Source of the DNA: CAIWHR01 sp963708855
GTDB taxonomy: Bacteria > Pseudomonadota > Gammaproteobacteria > Burkholderiales > Casimicrobiaceae
Assembly: GCA_963708855.1 (NCBI GenBank)
Contig: CAVPUM010000006.1
Location: forward strand, 147,292 to 211,291
Direction: 5' to 3'
Length of the DNA: 64,000 nt
In this document: piece by piece, positions 53,652-63,653 of the stretch
Layout: every line of letters starts with the position of its first letter
How positions within the stretch are numbered: the stretch's first letter is position 1
Notes under the pieces: model-generated
Told to the model about the DNA's origin: nothing
Database searches by the model: none
What the model saw: only the letters and a program-made list of their open reading frames with translations
Made by a program: the position numbers and the translations under genes

Positions 53652-54044
53652 TTATAGTCGGGCGAGGGCGCCCAGCGGCGACTTCGTGACGGCGACCGAC
53701 ACGATGTACCCGAAAGTCGCGAGCGCGGCGACGAAGGCGACGATGCGGGCGCCGCGCGTTCTTCCGCGCCTCAATGCGATGGTGCCGAGCACGACGTAGG
53801 CGGGGAGAGCGACCACCTTCGCCCAGAGCCAGCCGCGGGTGCCGTCGGCCCCCATCTGCCACGCCAGCCAGAGCGCGGAGACGAGGAGCACCGTGTCGAT
53901 CGCATGCGGGGCGATGCGCACCCAGCGCCGCTGCAGCCGCTGCGGCGAGTACAGCATCCACGCGCCGCGCAAGGCGAACAGCGAAATCGACAGCGCCGCG
54001 GCGCTCGTGTGGACAAGCCTGATCGCCGCATAGTCGAGGGTCAT
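53652..54044 (-). CDS. SirB2-family small membrane protein
   Basis: 130 residues, four predicted membrane helices (about 8-25, 42-62, 70-90, 100-120). MTLDYAAIRLVHTSAAALSI, RIAPHAIDTVLLVSALWLAW and LWAKVVALPAYVVLGTIALR match the SirB2 (invasion gene up-regulator) family as I know it; function unknown. ATG 54044 lies 20 bases after the boxA stop, so it is probably co-transcribed with the box operon. Confidence 0.82.
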   Translation of the reverse strand: MTLDYAAIRLVHTSAAALSISLFALRGAWMLYSPQRLQRRWVRIAPHAIDTVLLVSALWLAWQMGADGTRGWLWAKVVALPAYVVLGTIALRRGRTRGARIVAFVAALATFGYIVSVAVTKSPLGALARL

Positions 54045-54064
54045 CGTCGGGCCGGCGCGAGCTT

Positions 54065-55294
54065 TCAGTACGTCTCGACGTGGTAACGGCCCTGCGCACG
54101 CAGCTCGGGCAGGCGCTGGTCCCAGTCGGTGCCATGCGCCTGGCAGGCGGCGCGGAACGCCTCGTCGACGCCGTGTTCCATGTCCTTCAGGCCGCAGATG
54201 TAGATGTAGCAGTTGGCGTCGCCGATGAGGCGCACGACGTCGGCTCCGCGCTCGCGTATCCGGTCCTGCACATATTGCTTCGGCCCGCCCGGCACGCGCG
54301 AAAACGCGAAGTTGATGTCGATGAACTCCCGCGGCAGCTTCTGCAGCGGACCGAAGTACGGCAGTTCCCCGGGAGCGCGCGCGCCGAAGAACAGCATCAG
54401 CTCGCCTCCTTCGTTCTGCGCGATCCGGCGCCGCCGGCGCTCGGTCATCGCGCGCATCGGCGCCGAGCCCGTGCCCGTGCAGATCATCAGCAGGCTCGAC
54501 CCGGGATGGTTGGGCATCAGGAACGTCGTGCCGTAGGGGCCGACGACCCGGACCTGGTCGCCCTTTGCACGGTCGCACAGATGGTTCGACGCGACGCCGA
54601 CGACGGGCCTGCCGTCGTGGTCCTCGGTCACGCGCTTCACGGTGAGGGCGAGATTGTTGTAACGCGGTCGTTCGCCTTCGCGGGGGCTCGCCACAGAGTA
54701 GAGGCGCACGTGATTCGGCCGGCCGCTCGCGTCCAGACCGGGAGGAATGATGCCGATCGTCTGACCTTCCAGCACGGGAAACGCGGCGCCACCGAAGTCC
54801 AGCACGATGTGCCGGATGTCGGAGGACGCCCCTTCTGCCGTCAGGCGGAAGTTCCCGCTGACGGTTGCGAGTGCGGGCTTTTCGATCGTGTAGAGGTTGA
54901 CGTAGGGGTGCGCCGCGGACCATGGCGGAACGACGGCGCCGCCCTGTCCCGACGTGGCTGCGGCCGTGATCCGCACCACGTCGGTCGGCAGCTCGGTCGC
55001 GGCCCCGTCGTCGGTCTCGTGCTGCGGCGGCAGGCTGTCCCAGGAAAGCTGCTGCTCGGGGGTGAAGGCCTTGCTCTTCTCCACGCGGCGCCAGTTGTCG
55101 ATCGCGCCGGTCGGGCACGGCGCGATGCAGTCGTTGCAGCTGTTGCACAGAGCCGGATCGACGACGTAGTTGCGCGTGTCGTGCGAGACCGCGTGGACCG
55201 GGCAGGTCTCCTCGCAAGTGTTGCAGCGGATGCAGATCTCCGGATCGATCAGATGCTGGCGGATGATCTCGATCGTCTGCATGCTCGTGCCCAT
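54065..55294 (-). CDS. boxA: BoxA, reductase component of benzoyl-CoA 2,3-epoxidase
   Basis: 409 residues. Two [4Fe-4S] ferredoxin motifs at the N-terminus (CIRCNTCEETCP, CNSCNDCIAPCP), then a FAD/NADPH reductase: RLYSVASPREGERP, GPYGTTFLMPN, MICTGTGSAPMRAM, and the end YIYICGLKDMEHGVDEA. Passes electrons from NADPH to the di-iron oxygenase BoxB. Read from ATG 55294; an inner ATG 4 codons on is equally possible. Separated from boxB by 90 bases. Confidence 0.96.
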   Translation of the reverse strand: MGTSMQTIEIIRQHLIDPEICIRCNTCEETCPVHAVSHDTRNYVVDPALCNSCNDCIAPCPTGAIDNWRRVEKSKAFTPEQQLSWDSLPPQHETDDGAATELPTDVVRITAAATSGQGGAVVPPWSAAHPYVNLYTIEKPALATVSGNFRLTAEGASSDIRHIVLDFGGAAFPVLEGQTIGIIPPGLDASGRPNHVRLYSVASPREGERPRYNNLALTVKRVTEDHDGRPVVGVASNHLCDRAKGDQVRVVGPYGTTFLMPNHPGSSLLMICTGTGSAPMRAMTERRRRRIAQNEGGELMLFFGARAPGELPYFGPLQKLPREFIDINFAFSRVPGGPKQYVQDRIRERGADVVRLIGDANCYIYICGLKDMEHGVDEAFRAACQAHGTDWDQRLPELRAQGRYHVETY

Positions 55295-55384
55295 CTCCGG
55301 ATTCGGGTCAGACTCGAATTGCTCGCCGATTGATCGAGGTCCGCGAGCGCCGGGAATCCGGATCCGATCCCGGCTTTCGCGGCC

Positions 55385-56809
<1,425 letters not shown>

Positions 56810-56847
56810 CGTGCGTTCCTCGTGAAGGGTCGAGTGGGGTGTGCGCG

Positions 56848-58545
56848 TCAGACGCGATCCCAATTGAAGCGCGGTTTGCTGCCCGTGCCGAAGACCTTCA
56901 GCGCGCCGGTCTCGCCGACGGCGTTCGGCCGGATGAAGATCCAGTTCTGCCATGCCGAAAGCCGGCCGAAGATCCGCGTTTCCATCGTCTCGGCGCCGCC
57001 GAAGCGCAGATTCGCCTCCAGGCCGGTCAGCGCGTCCGGCGACAGGCTCGCACGTTCTTCCAGTGCGACGCGGACTTCGTCGACCCAGTCGAGCTCGTCC
57101 GGCGTGGCGGTGACGAGGCCGAGTTCCAGCGCCGCGTCCGCGGCAAGCGCGCGCCCTACGGCGTCTTTCGCGCGCGCGATCGGCTCCCCTTCGCCGTAGA
57201 AGCGGGCGGCGAGGCGCGCGTGAGCGTTCACCATCGGGTACGCGCCGAAATTGAGCGTGGACAGCGTGACCTTCGGCGCCGCCGCTTCGTCGTCGGGCAG
57301 CGCGAGCATGTAGCTCCGATCGGCGGCGAGCACCAGTTCGAAGAGCGTGCCGGCGAAGCACGATCGCGGCTCGATCAGGGCGAACAGCGTGCGCGAGGTG
57401 ACATCGAGCCGCGCGAGCGTGCGCCGCAGCATGCCGATCGTCTCGCGGACGAACCAGTGCGACCGGTGGCGCAGCAGCGTCGCGTCGGCGGCGAGCACGT
57501 GCGACGCATCGCCCGCCGTCTTCAGGATCCACGTGCCGATGTCGGGCTCGTTGGTACGCAACAGCAGGATCGCGTCGTCGAGCTCGCGCGCCATCGCGAG
57601 CGGCCACCACGCCGCGCCGGCGGCGAGTATCGGCTCGAGGCCCTCGGCGGGCGGCGAATCGGGTGCCGCGACCGTGATCGTCGCGCTGCGCCCGCGCCGG
57701 TCGATCCGTACGTCGACGTGCGCGTAGCGGTAGCCGGCAGCGTCGACGGTTCGCGCCAGCGGCGGCAGTGCGACGCCCTTCGCGTCGGCTGGCCGGTCGC
57801 TCATGGCCGCCAGCGCCTGCGCGCGCTCCTTCACCTTCTGCGCGAACTGCTGCGGCTTCGCATGACCGTCGATCAGGCGCCACTGCAGCGCACGATCGGC
57901 GCGCACGCCCTCGACCAGCGTGCAGAAGATGTCGGCGTGATCGCGCCGAACGCGGCGCTTGTCGGTGATGCGGGTGAGCCCGCCCGTGCCCGGCAGCACG
58001 CCGAGCAACGGCACTTCGGGCAGGCTGACCGCCGACGAGCGGTCGTCGATCAGGTAGATCTCGTCACAGGCGAGCGCCAGCTCGTAGCCGCCGCCGGCCG
58101 TCGTGCCGTTGCACGCGGCGATGAACTTGAGCCCGGAATGGCGGCTCGCGTCCTCGATACCATTGCGCGTCTCGTTGGTGAACTTGCAGAAGTTGACCTT
58201 CCACCCGTGCGTCGACGTGCCGAGCATGAAGATGTTCGCGCCGGAGCAGAAGACGCGCTCCTTGCCGCTCGTCATGATCACGCTCCGCACTTCGGGATGC
58301 TCGAAGCGTATGCGCTGCAGCGCGTCGGAAAGCTCGATGTCGACGCCGAGGTCGTAGGAATTGAGCTTGAGCTTGTAGCCGGGATTCAGGCCCCGGTCCT
58401 CGTTGACGTCCAGCGTCAGCGTGGCGACCTGGTCGTCGATTGCGAGCTTCCAGTGCGCGTAGCGGTCCGGCTGCGTGTCGTACGTGCAGAACGGCTGCGT
58501 GCGGGGTGCGGTCGCCTCCGTGGCGGATGCGTTTCCCTGTGCCAT
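56848..58545 (-). CDS. boxC: BoxC, benzoyl-CoA-dihydrodiol (epoxide) lyase
   Basis: 565 residues. Crotonase-superfamily enzyme that opens 2,3-epoxybenzoyl-CoA with loss of formate. N-terminal crotonase half: SGKERVFCSGANIFMLGTST (oxyanion hole), KFIAACNGTTAGGGYELALA (second oxyanion strand), SLPEVPLLGVLPGTGGLTRI; the long C-terminal half carries NLRFGGAETMETRIFGRLSA. Complete. Starts 20 bases after boxR stop. Confidence 0.97.
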   Translation of the reverse strand: MAQGNASATEATAPRTQPFCTYDTQPDRYAHWKLAIDDQVATLTLDVNEDRGLNPGYKLKLNSYDLGVDIELSDALQRIRFEHPEVRSVIMTSGKERVFCSGANIFMLGTSTHGWKVNFCKFTNETRNGIEDASRHSGLKFIAACNGTTAGGGYELALACDEIYLIDDRSSAVSLPEVPLLGVLPGTGGLTRITDKRRVRRDHADIFCTLVEGVRADRALQWRLIDGHAKPQQFAQKVKERAQALAAMSDRPADAKGVALPPLARTVDAAGYRYAHVDVRIDRRGRSATITVAAPDSPPAEGLEPILAAGAAWWPLAMARELDDAILLLRTNEPDIGTWILKTAGDASHVLAADATLLRHRSHWFVRETIGMLRRTLARLDVTSRTLFALIEPRSCFAGTLFELVLAADRSYMLALPDDEAAAPKVTLSTLNFGAYPMVNAHARLAARFYGEGEPIARAKDAVGRALAADAALELGLVTATPDELDWVDEVRVALEERASLSPDALTGLEANLRFGGAETMETRIFGRLSAWQNWIFIRPNAVGETGALKVFGTGSKPRFNWDRV

Positions 58546-58565
58546 GCGATTCTCCCGGATGTGCG

Positions 58566-59462
58566 TCAGACCGCGACGGCCCGGCGCAGCTTGGATAGGC
58601 TCTGTTGCGCGTCTTCACCGGAAGTGTCCAGCGTGACGTCCGCCTTCCGGTACAACGACTCGCGCGCGTCGAGGATGCGCTTGAGATCGTCCATCGCCTC
58701 GACCTTGCCCTGCATCGGGCGCAGGTCGCCCTGGGCGACCACCCGCGCCATGTGCTCGTCGGGCGACGCCTTGACCCAGACGGTGAAGCAATGCCGGAGC
58801 AGTAGGTCGTAGGCGTCCGGTTCCGATACGATGCCGCCGCCAACGGTGATCACCATTTCGGCGTGCGCTTCCAGAACGCGCTCGAGACAGCGGCGCTCGA
58901 TGCGCCGGTAGCCGTTCTGGCCGTAGAGGAGGAATACCTCCGAAAGATTGATGCCCGCTTCGCGCTCGATCTCGCGGTCGAGCTCGACGAACGGCAGGCG
59001 CAGCTCGGCGGCGAGCGCGCTGCCCAGGGTGGTCTTGCCGGCCCCGCGCAGGCCGATCAACGCGACGCGCATGCGGCGCGATGCCGCCTCCTCGCCGAAG
59101 TTTCGCATCAGCCGGAACACCACTTCCTCGAGGCGGTGCGCCGGCAGTCCGTCGAGCAGGCGGCGGATGAGGCGCTGCTCGACCGAGCGCTCGCGGGCGT
59201 CCAGCAGCTCGGGCAAAGGCATTTCGAGTGCGCGCGCGACGCTGCGCAGCAGCAGCACCGACGCGTTGCCTTCACCCGCTTCGAGTTGCGCGAGGTAGCG
59301 CTCCGAGACGCCGGCGCTCTGCGCGATGGCCTTGCGCGCCATGCCGCGCCGCTCGCGCGCTTCGCGGACCTGTTGCCCCATCGCGACGAGGAATTGGGCG
59401 TCATCCGTCGCGGTAGCGGTTGGCGCCGAAGCGGGTGGGCGTTGATGAAGCGTGGCGGACAT
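58566..59462 (-). CDS. boxR: BoxR-type regulator: XRE helix-turn-helix plus shikimate-kinase-like domain
   Basis: 298 residues from ATG 59462. Residues ~25-85 form an HTH_3 domain (GQQVREARERRGMARKAIAQ, GVSERYLAQLEAGEGNAS); residues ~130-298 resemble shikimate kinase with P-loop GLRGAGKTT at 137-145, a domain that in BoxR/BzdR regulators binds benzoyl-CoA and lifts repression. Heads the boxRCBA run and is divergent from bclA, so it likely controls both. The extra 23 codons to 59531 overlap the promoter and were left out. Confidence 0.95.
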   Translation of the reverse strand: MSATLHQRPPASAPTATATDDAQFLVAMGQQVREARERRGMARKAIAQSAGVSERYLAQLEAGEGNASVLLLRSVARALEMPLPELLDARERSVEQRLIRRLLDGLPAHRLEEVVFRLMRNFGEEAASRRMRVALIGLRGAGKTTLGSALAAELRLPFVELDREIEREAGINLSEVFLLYGQNGYRRIERRCLERVLEAHAEMVITVGGGIVSEPDAYDLLLRHCFTVWVKASPDEHMARVVAQGDLRPMQGKVEAMDDLKRILDARESLYRKADVTLDTSGEDAQQSLSKLRRAVAV

Positions 59463-59501
59463 TGCGTGATCCTGGAAGAACCGATGAGGCCAAGGCGAGG
59501 A

Positions 59502-59531
59502 AATATATTGCATGTCCTTGATCAGCGTCAA
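59502..59531 (-). promoter_or_regulatory. boxR promoter
   Basis: Minus-strand TTGACG (59531-59526), 18-base spacer, TATATT (59507-59502); preceded by TGC so that the block reads TGCTTGACG, the same nine bases as the bclA promoter on the other strand. CATGC lies in the spacer of both. Confidence 0.6.
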
Positions 59532-59554
59532 GCACTTTGGATGGGATCGCAGAA

Positions 59555-59572
59555 ACGCCTATGCACGCCTAT
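59555..59572. promoter_or_regulatory. Direct repeat between the divergent box promoters
   Basis: ACGCCTAT occurs twice with exactly one helical turn between starts (59555-59562 and 59565-59572), with TGCA at the junction. Candidate operator for BoxR. The rest of the 349-base boxR-bclA gap holds the two promoters and no gene. Confidence 0.45.
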
Positions 59573-59643
59573 TTGGGCCCTGGCGGGGTCGATCAGCCTC
59601 GAAACGTCGGCGTCGTCCGGCTCGTTGATGGGATGTATTGTGC

Positions 59644-59672
59644 TTGACGGTCTTGGAATCATGCTCTAAATT
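59644..59672 (+). promoter_or_regulatory. bclA promoter
   Basis: TTGACG (59644-59649), 17-base spacer, TAAATT (59667-59672), ~140 bases before the bclA start. Shares TGCTTGACG and a downstream CATGC with the opposing boxR promoter, suggesting a common regulator. Confidence 0.5.
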
Positions 59673-59811
59673 GCCGAAGCTTCCGCGGTCTACGGGCGGA
59701 AGCATCGAGCCTGCCATAATCGCATCAAAAGGCGGACGGCTTGCCGCGGACTGCGGCGCGTTGCAAGCCGACCGTTGCCTGGCCACGCTTCGCCACGGGG
59801 AGGAGACCAGC

Positions 59812-61413
59812 ATGCCGTCCTTGAGCACGGCCGATCATCGCGCGAGTCCACCGCGGGTCGAAATCCCGCGCGACTACAATGCCGCGCACGACCTGATCGA
59901 GCGCAACCTGGTCGCCGGCCGCGGCGACAAGATCGCATACATCGACGACGCCGGCACTTACACCTACGGCGAGCTCGGTGAGCGCGTCAACCGCTGCGCC
60001 AACGCGCTCACGGCGCTCGGCCTTTCGCCCGAGCAGCGCGTGCTGCTCTGCCACCTCGACACCATCGACTTTCCGGCCGCGTTCCTTGGTGCGATCAAGG
60101 CGGGCATCGTGCCGATCGCGGCGAACACGCTGCTCACGACGAACGACTACGACTACATGCTGCGCGACAGCCGCGCCCGAGCGCTGATCGTCTCGGCGGC
60201 GCTGCTGCCGGCGTTTACGCCCCTGCTGGGGAAGCACCCGCATCTTGCGCACGTGATCGTGTCCGGTGCGGCCGACGAAGCGGCGGCGGCCCCCCACCGT
60301 TCCCTTGCCAGCCTGATGGCGGCGGCGCCGGCGTCGTTCACGCCGGCCGAGACCACCTGCGACGACGCCTGCTTCTGGCTGTATTCGTCGGGATCGACCG
60401 GCGCGCCGAAGGGCACCGTCCACCTGCATTCGAGCCTGATCCAGACGGCGGAGCTCTACGCGAAGCCGATCCTGGGCATTCGCGAGGACGACATCGTCTT
60501 TTCGGCAGCCAAGCTGTTTTTCGCGTACGGCCTCGGCAATGGCCTCACGTTTCCGCTTTCCGTCGGCGCGACGACCGTGCTGATGGCCGAGCGCCCGACG
60601 CCGGCGGCGGTCTTCGCGCAATTGCGCCGCCACCAGCCGACGATCTTCTACGGCGTCCCGACGCTCTACGCGGCGCTGCTCGCGAGTCCCGACCTGCCGA
60701 AGCGGGGCGAGCTCCGGATGCGCCGCTGCACGTCGGCCGGCGAGGCGCTGCCGGCGGAGATCGGCCGGCGGTGGACCGAGCACTTCGGCGTCGAGATCCT
60801 CGACGGTCTCGGCTCGACCGAGATGCTGCACATCTTCCTGTCGAATCGCCCCGGGGCGGTGCGGTACGGAACCAGCGGCATGCCGGTGCCGGGATACGAC
60901 CTCAAGATCGTCGGCGACGACGGTCAGCCGCTTCCCGCCGGGCAGGTGGGCGAGCTCCAGATCAGCGGGCCGACCGCCGCGATGGCGTACTGGAACAACC
61001 GGGAGAAGACCCGCAATACGTTCCAGGGTCCCTGGACCCGCAGCGGCGACAAGTACTCGGTCGATCCGGACGGCTATTACGTGTACTCTGGCCGCAGCGA
61101 CGACATGCTCAAGGTGGGCGGCATCTACGTGTCGCCGATCGAAGTCGAGTCGGCGCTCATCACGCATCCCGCCGTGCTCGAAGCGGCAGTGATCGGACGG
61201 GCGGACGACGAGGAGCTGGTCAAGCCCGTGGCCTACGTCGTGCTGAAGGCCGGTCAGCAGGAGTCCGAGCAGCTGGCCGAGGAGCTGCGGCAGCACGTGA
61301 AGGGGCAGCTCGCGCCGTACAAATATCCGCGCTGGATCGAATTCATCGGCGAGCTTCCGAAGACGGCAACGGGTAAAATCCAGCGCTTCAAGCTGCGAGC
61401 GAAAGCGCAATGA
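59812..61413 (+). CDS. bclA: Benzoate-CoA ligase
   Basis: 533 residues from ATG 59812, with GGGGAGGAG upstream. Activates benzoate to benzoyl-CoA with ATP. AMP-binding P-loop YSSGSTGAPKGT near 191-202, FFAYGLGNGLTFPLSVGATT, FYGVPTLYAALLASPDLPKR, ILDGLGSTEMLHIFLSNRPG and C-terminal lysine in PKTATGKIQRFKLR. The early stretch FPAAFLGAIKAGIVPIAANT fits benzoate ligases. Opens the plus-strand arm of the box locus, 70 bases before livK. Confidence 0.96.
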   Translation: MPSLSTADHRASPPRVEIPRDYNAAHDLIERNLVAGRGDKIAYIDDAGTYTYGELGERVNRCANALTALGLSPEQRVLLCHLDTIDFPAAFLGAIKAGIVPIAANTLLTTNDYDYMLRDSRARALIVSAALLPAFTPLLGKHPHLAHVIVSGAADEAAAAPHRSLASLMAAAPASFTPAETTCDDACFWLYSSGSTGAPKGTVHLHSSLIQTAELYAKPILGIREDDIVFSAAKLFFAYGLGNGLTFPLSVGATTVLMAERPTPAAVFAQLRRHQPTIFYGVPTLYAALLASPDLPKRGELRMRRCTSAGEALPAEIGRRWTEHFGVEILDGLGSTEMLHIFLSNRPGAVRYGTSGMPVPGYDLKIVGDDGQPLPAGQVGELQISGPTAAMAYWNNREKTRNTFQGPWTRSGDKYSVDPDGYYVYSGRSDDMLKVGGIYVSPIEVESALITHPAVLEAAVIGRADDEELVKPVAYVVLKAGQQESEQLAEELRQHVKGQLAPYKYPRWIEFIGELPKTATGKIQRFKLRAKAQ

Positions 61414-61483
61414 GATCGGGCGGGGGCGGGCGATGGCGCGCGCTCCCCGGAGCGGCAACACCAAGCCACAGGAGGAGATTCCC

Positions 61484-62677
61484 ATGAAGCAAACCCTGAA
61501 ACACCTGCGCCGCGTCGGCGCGATCGCGGCCGCCGCCGCGGCGGCGGGCCTGCTGCTGGTCTCGGGCCCGGTGCCGGCGCAGCAGCCGGGCAAGATCAAA
61601 ATCGGACTGATGCTGCCCTACACCGGCACGTACGCCGCGCTGGGCAACGCGATCACCAATGCGTTCAAGCTCGCGATCGAGGAGAACGGCGGCAAGCTCG
61701 GCGGGCGCGAGATCGAGTACTTCACTGTCGACGACGAGTCGGATCCGGCCAAGGCGCCCGAAAACGCCAACAAGCTGATCAAGCGCGACCAGGTCGACGT
61801 GATGGTGGGCACGGTCCACTCGGGCGTGGCCCTCGCCATGGCGAAGGTCGCCCGCGACAACAACACGCTGCTCATCATCCCGAACGCGGGAGCCGACGAG
61901 ATCACCGGACCGCTGTGTGCGGCCAACGTGTTCCGCACGTCGTTCTCGAATTCGCAGCCGGGCATCGCTATGGGCAAGGTGATGGCCGAGCAGAAGAAGA
62001 AGACGGCGGTCACGATCACCTGGAAGTACGCGGCGGGCGAGGAGTCGATCGGCGGCTTCAAGGAGGCGTTCGAGGCGGGTGGTGGCAAGGTCGTCAAGGA
62101 ACTGTTCCTGCCGTTCCCGCAGGTCGAGTTCCAGGCGCTGCTGACCGAGATTGCGGCGCTCAAACCCGACGTGGTCTACGCGTTCTTCGCCGGCGGCGGC
62201 GCCGTCAAGTTCGTCAAGGACTACGCGGCGGCCGGCCTCCCGAAGACGATCCCGCTGGTCGGCCCTGGCTTCCTCACCGACGGCACGCTGGAGGCCCAGG
62301 GCGAGGCGGCGCAGGGCCTGCTGACGACGCTGCACTACGGCGAGGGCGTCAACAACCCGAAGAACAACGCTTTCCGCGCCGCGTACATGAAGGCGTACAA
62401 GGCCGAGCCCGACGTCTACGCGGTCGGCGGCTACGATGCGGCGCAACTCCTCATCGTCGGCGTGAACGCGGTGAAGGGCGACCTGTCGAAGCGTGCCGAG
62501 CTCGTCAAGGCGATGGCGGCGGCGAAGATCGACAGCCCGCGCGGCCCGCTCGCGCTCAACAAGGGCCACAATCCGATCCACAACATCTACCTGCGCAAGG
62601 TCGAGGGCAAGGAGAACAAGGTGGTCGGCATCGCCGTCAAAGACCTCACCGATCCGCCACGCGGCTGCAAGCTCTGA
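61484..62677 (+). CDS. ABC transporter substrate-binding protein (LivK/HBT-type), probably for benzoate
   Basis: 397 residues with GGAGGAG before ATG 61484. Signal peptide (AIAAAAAAAGLLLVSGPVPAQ) then a type I periplasmic binding fold: KIGLMLPYTGTYAALGNAIT, DDESDPAKAPENANKLIKRD, VMVGTVHSGVALAMAKVARD, YGGYDAAQ-like VYAVGGYDAAQLLIVGV. Position directly after bclA and within the box locus suggests benzoate or a related aromatic acid, an inference from context only. Confidence 0.9.
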   Translation: MKQTLKHLRRVGAIAAAAAAAGLLLVSGPVPAQQPGKIKIGLMLPYTGTYAALGNAITNAFKLAIEENGGKLGGREIEYFTVDDESDPAKAPENANKLIKRDQVDVMVGTVHSGVALAMAKVARDNNTLLIIPNAGADEITGPLCAANVFRTSFSNSQPGIAMGKVMAEQKKKTAVTITWKYAAGEESIGGFKEAFEAGGGKVVKELFLPFPQVEFQALLTEIAALKPDVVYAFFAGGGAVKFVKDYAAAGLPKTIPLVGPGFLTDGTLEAQGEAAQGLLTTLHYGEGVNNPKNNAFRAAYMKAYKAEPDVYAVGGYDAAQLLIVGVNAVKGDLSKRAELVKAMAAAKIDSPRGPLALNKGHNPIHNIYLRKVEGKENKVVGIAVKDLTDPPRGCKL

Positions 62678-62755
62678 CCGTTTAGACTTCCACGCGGGCC
62701 GACCCCCAGGTCTGCTCGCGCGCTTTTTTCTGCGCGCCGGGCAGGATACGGTCCG

Positions 62756-63625
62756 ATGGACATCTACTCCTTCCTCATCCAGCTGCTGAACGGCGTCCAG
62801 TACGGACTGCTGCTGTTCCTGGTCGCGAGCGGCCTCACGCTGATCTTCGGCATCATGGGCATCATCAACCTCGCCCACGGCAGCTTCTACATGGTCGGCG
62901 CGTACATGGCGTTCACGCTGACCTCGCTCACCGGCAACCTGTTCGTGGCCATCGTCGTCGGCATCGTGCTGTCGGTGCTCCTCGGCATGCTCCTCGAATG
63001 GGCGCTGATCTCGCACCTGTACAAGCGGGACCACCTCGAGCAGGTCCTGCTGACCTACGGGCTGATCCTGGTGTTCGAGGAGCTGCGCAGCCTGATCGTC
63101 GGCAACGACGTTCACGGCGTCGCGGTGCCCGCCATTTTCAACTGGTCGATTCCGCTGACCGAGACGCTCTCCTACCCGGTGTATCGGCTCTTCATGTCGG
63201 CAATCTGTCTCGCGCTGGCGGGATTGCTCTACGTGCTGATCCATCGCACGCGCGTCGGCATGATGATCCGCGCGGGCGCGTCGAACCGCGAGATGGTGTC
63301 GGCGCTGGGGCTCAACATCAACCTCGTCTACCGGCTGGTGTTCGCGCTGGGCGTGGCACTGGCGGCCTTCGCCGGGATGATTGCGGCGCCGGTGTCGTCC
63401 GTCTACCCGGGCATGGGCACGCAGGTGCTGATCATCTGCTTCGTCGTCGTCGTGATCGGCGGAATCGGCTCGATCTGGGGCGCGCTGTTCGCGGCCCTGC
63501 TGATCGGCCTCGCCGACACCTTCGGCAAGGTCCTGCTCCCCGAGGCCGCGGGCGTCACCGTCTATCTGCTGATGGCCGCGATACTGCTGTGGCGCCCCGA
63601 AGGCCTCTTCAAGCGGGTCGGGTGA
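62756..63625 (+). CDS. LivH-type ABC transporter permease
   Basis: 289 residues, about eight membrane segments. GLTLIFGIMGIINLAHGSFY, YMAFTLTSLTGNLFVA, SALGLNINLVYRLVFALGVA and VVIGGIGSIWGALFAALLIG are LivH hallmarks. No N-terminal extension, unlike UrtB. Part of the uptake system begun by the binding protein; 78 bases separate them. Confidence 0.94.
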   Translation: MDIYSFLIQLLNGVQYGLLLFLVASGLTLIFGIMGIINLAHGSFYMVGAYMAFTLTSLTGNLFVAIVVGIVLSVLLGMLLEWALISHLYKRDHLEQVLLTYGLILVFEELRSLIVGNDVHGVAVPAIFNWSIPLTETLSYPVYRLFMSAICLALAGLLYVLIHRTRVGMMIRAGASNREMVSALGLNINLVYRLVFALGVALAAFAGMIAAPVSSVYPGMGTQVLIICFVVVVIGGIGSIWGALFAALLIGLADTFGKVLLPEAAGVTVYLLMAAILLWRPEGLFKRVG

Positions 63626-63653
63626 TGGCAGGTTGCCGCGCGCGGGTTTGCCG

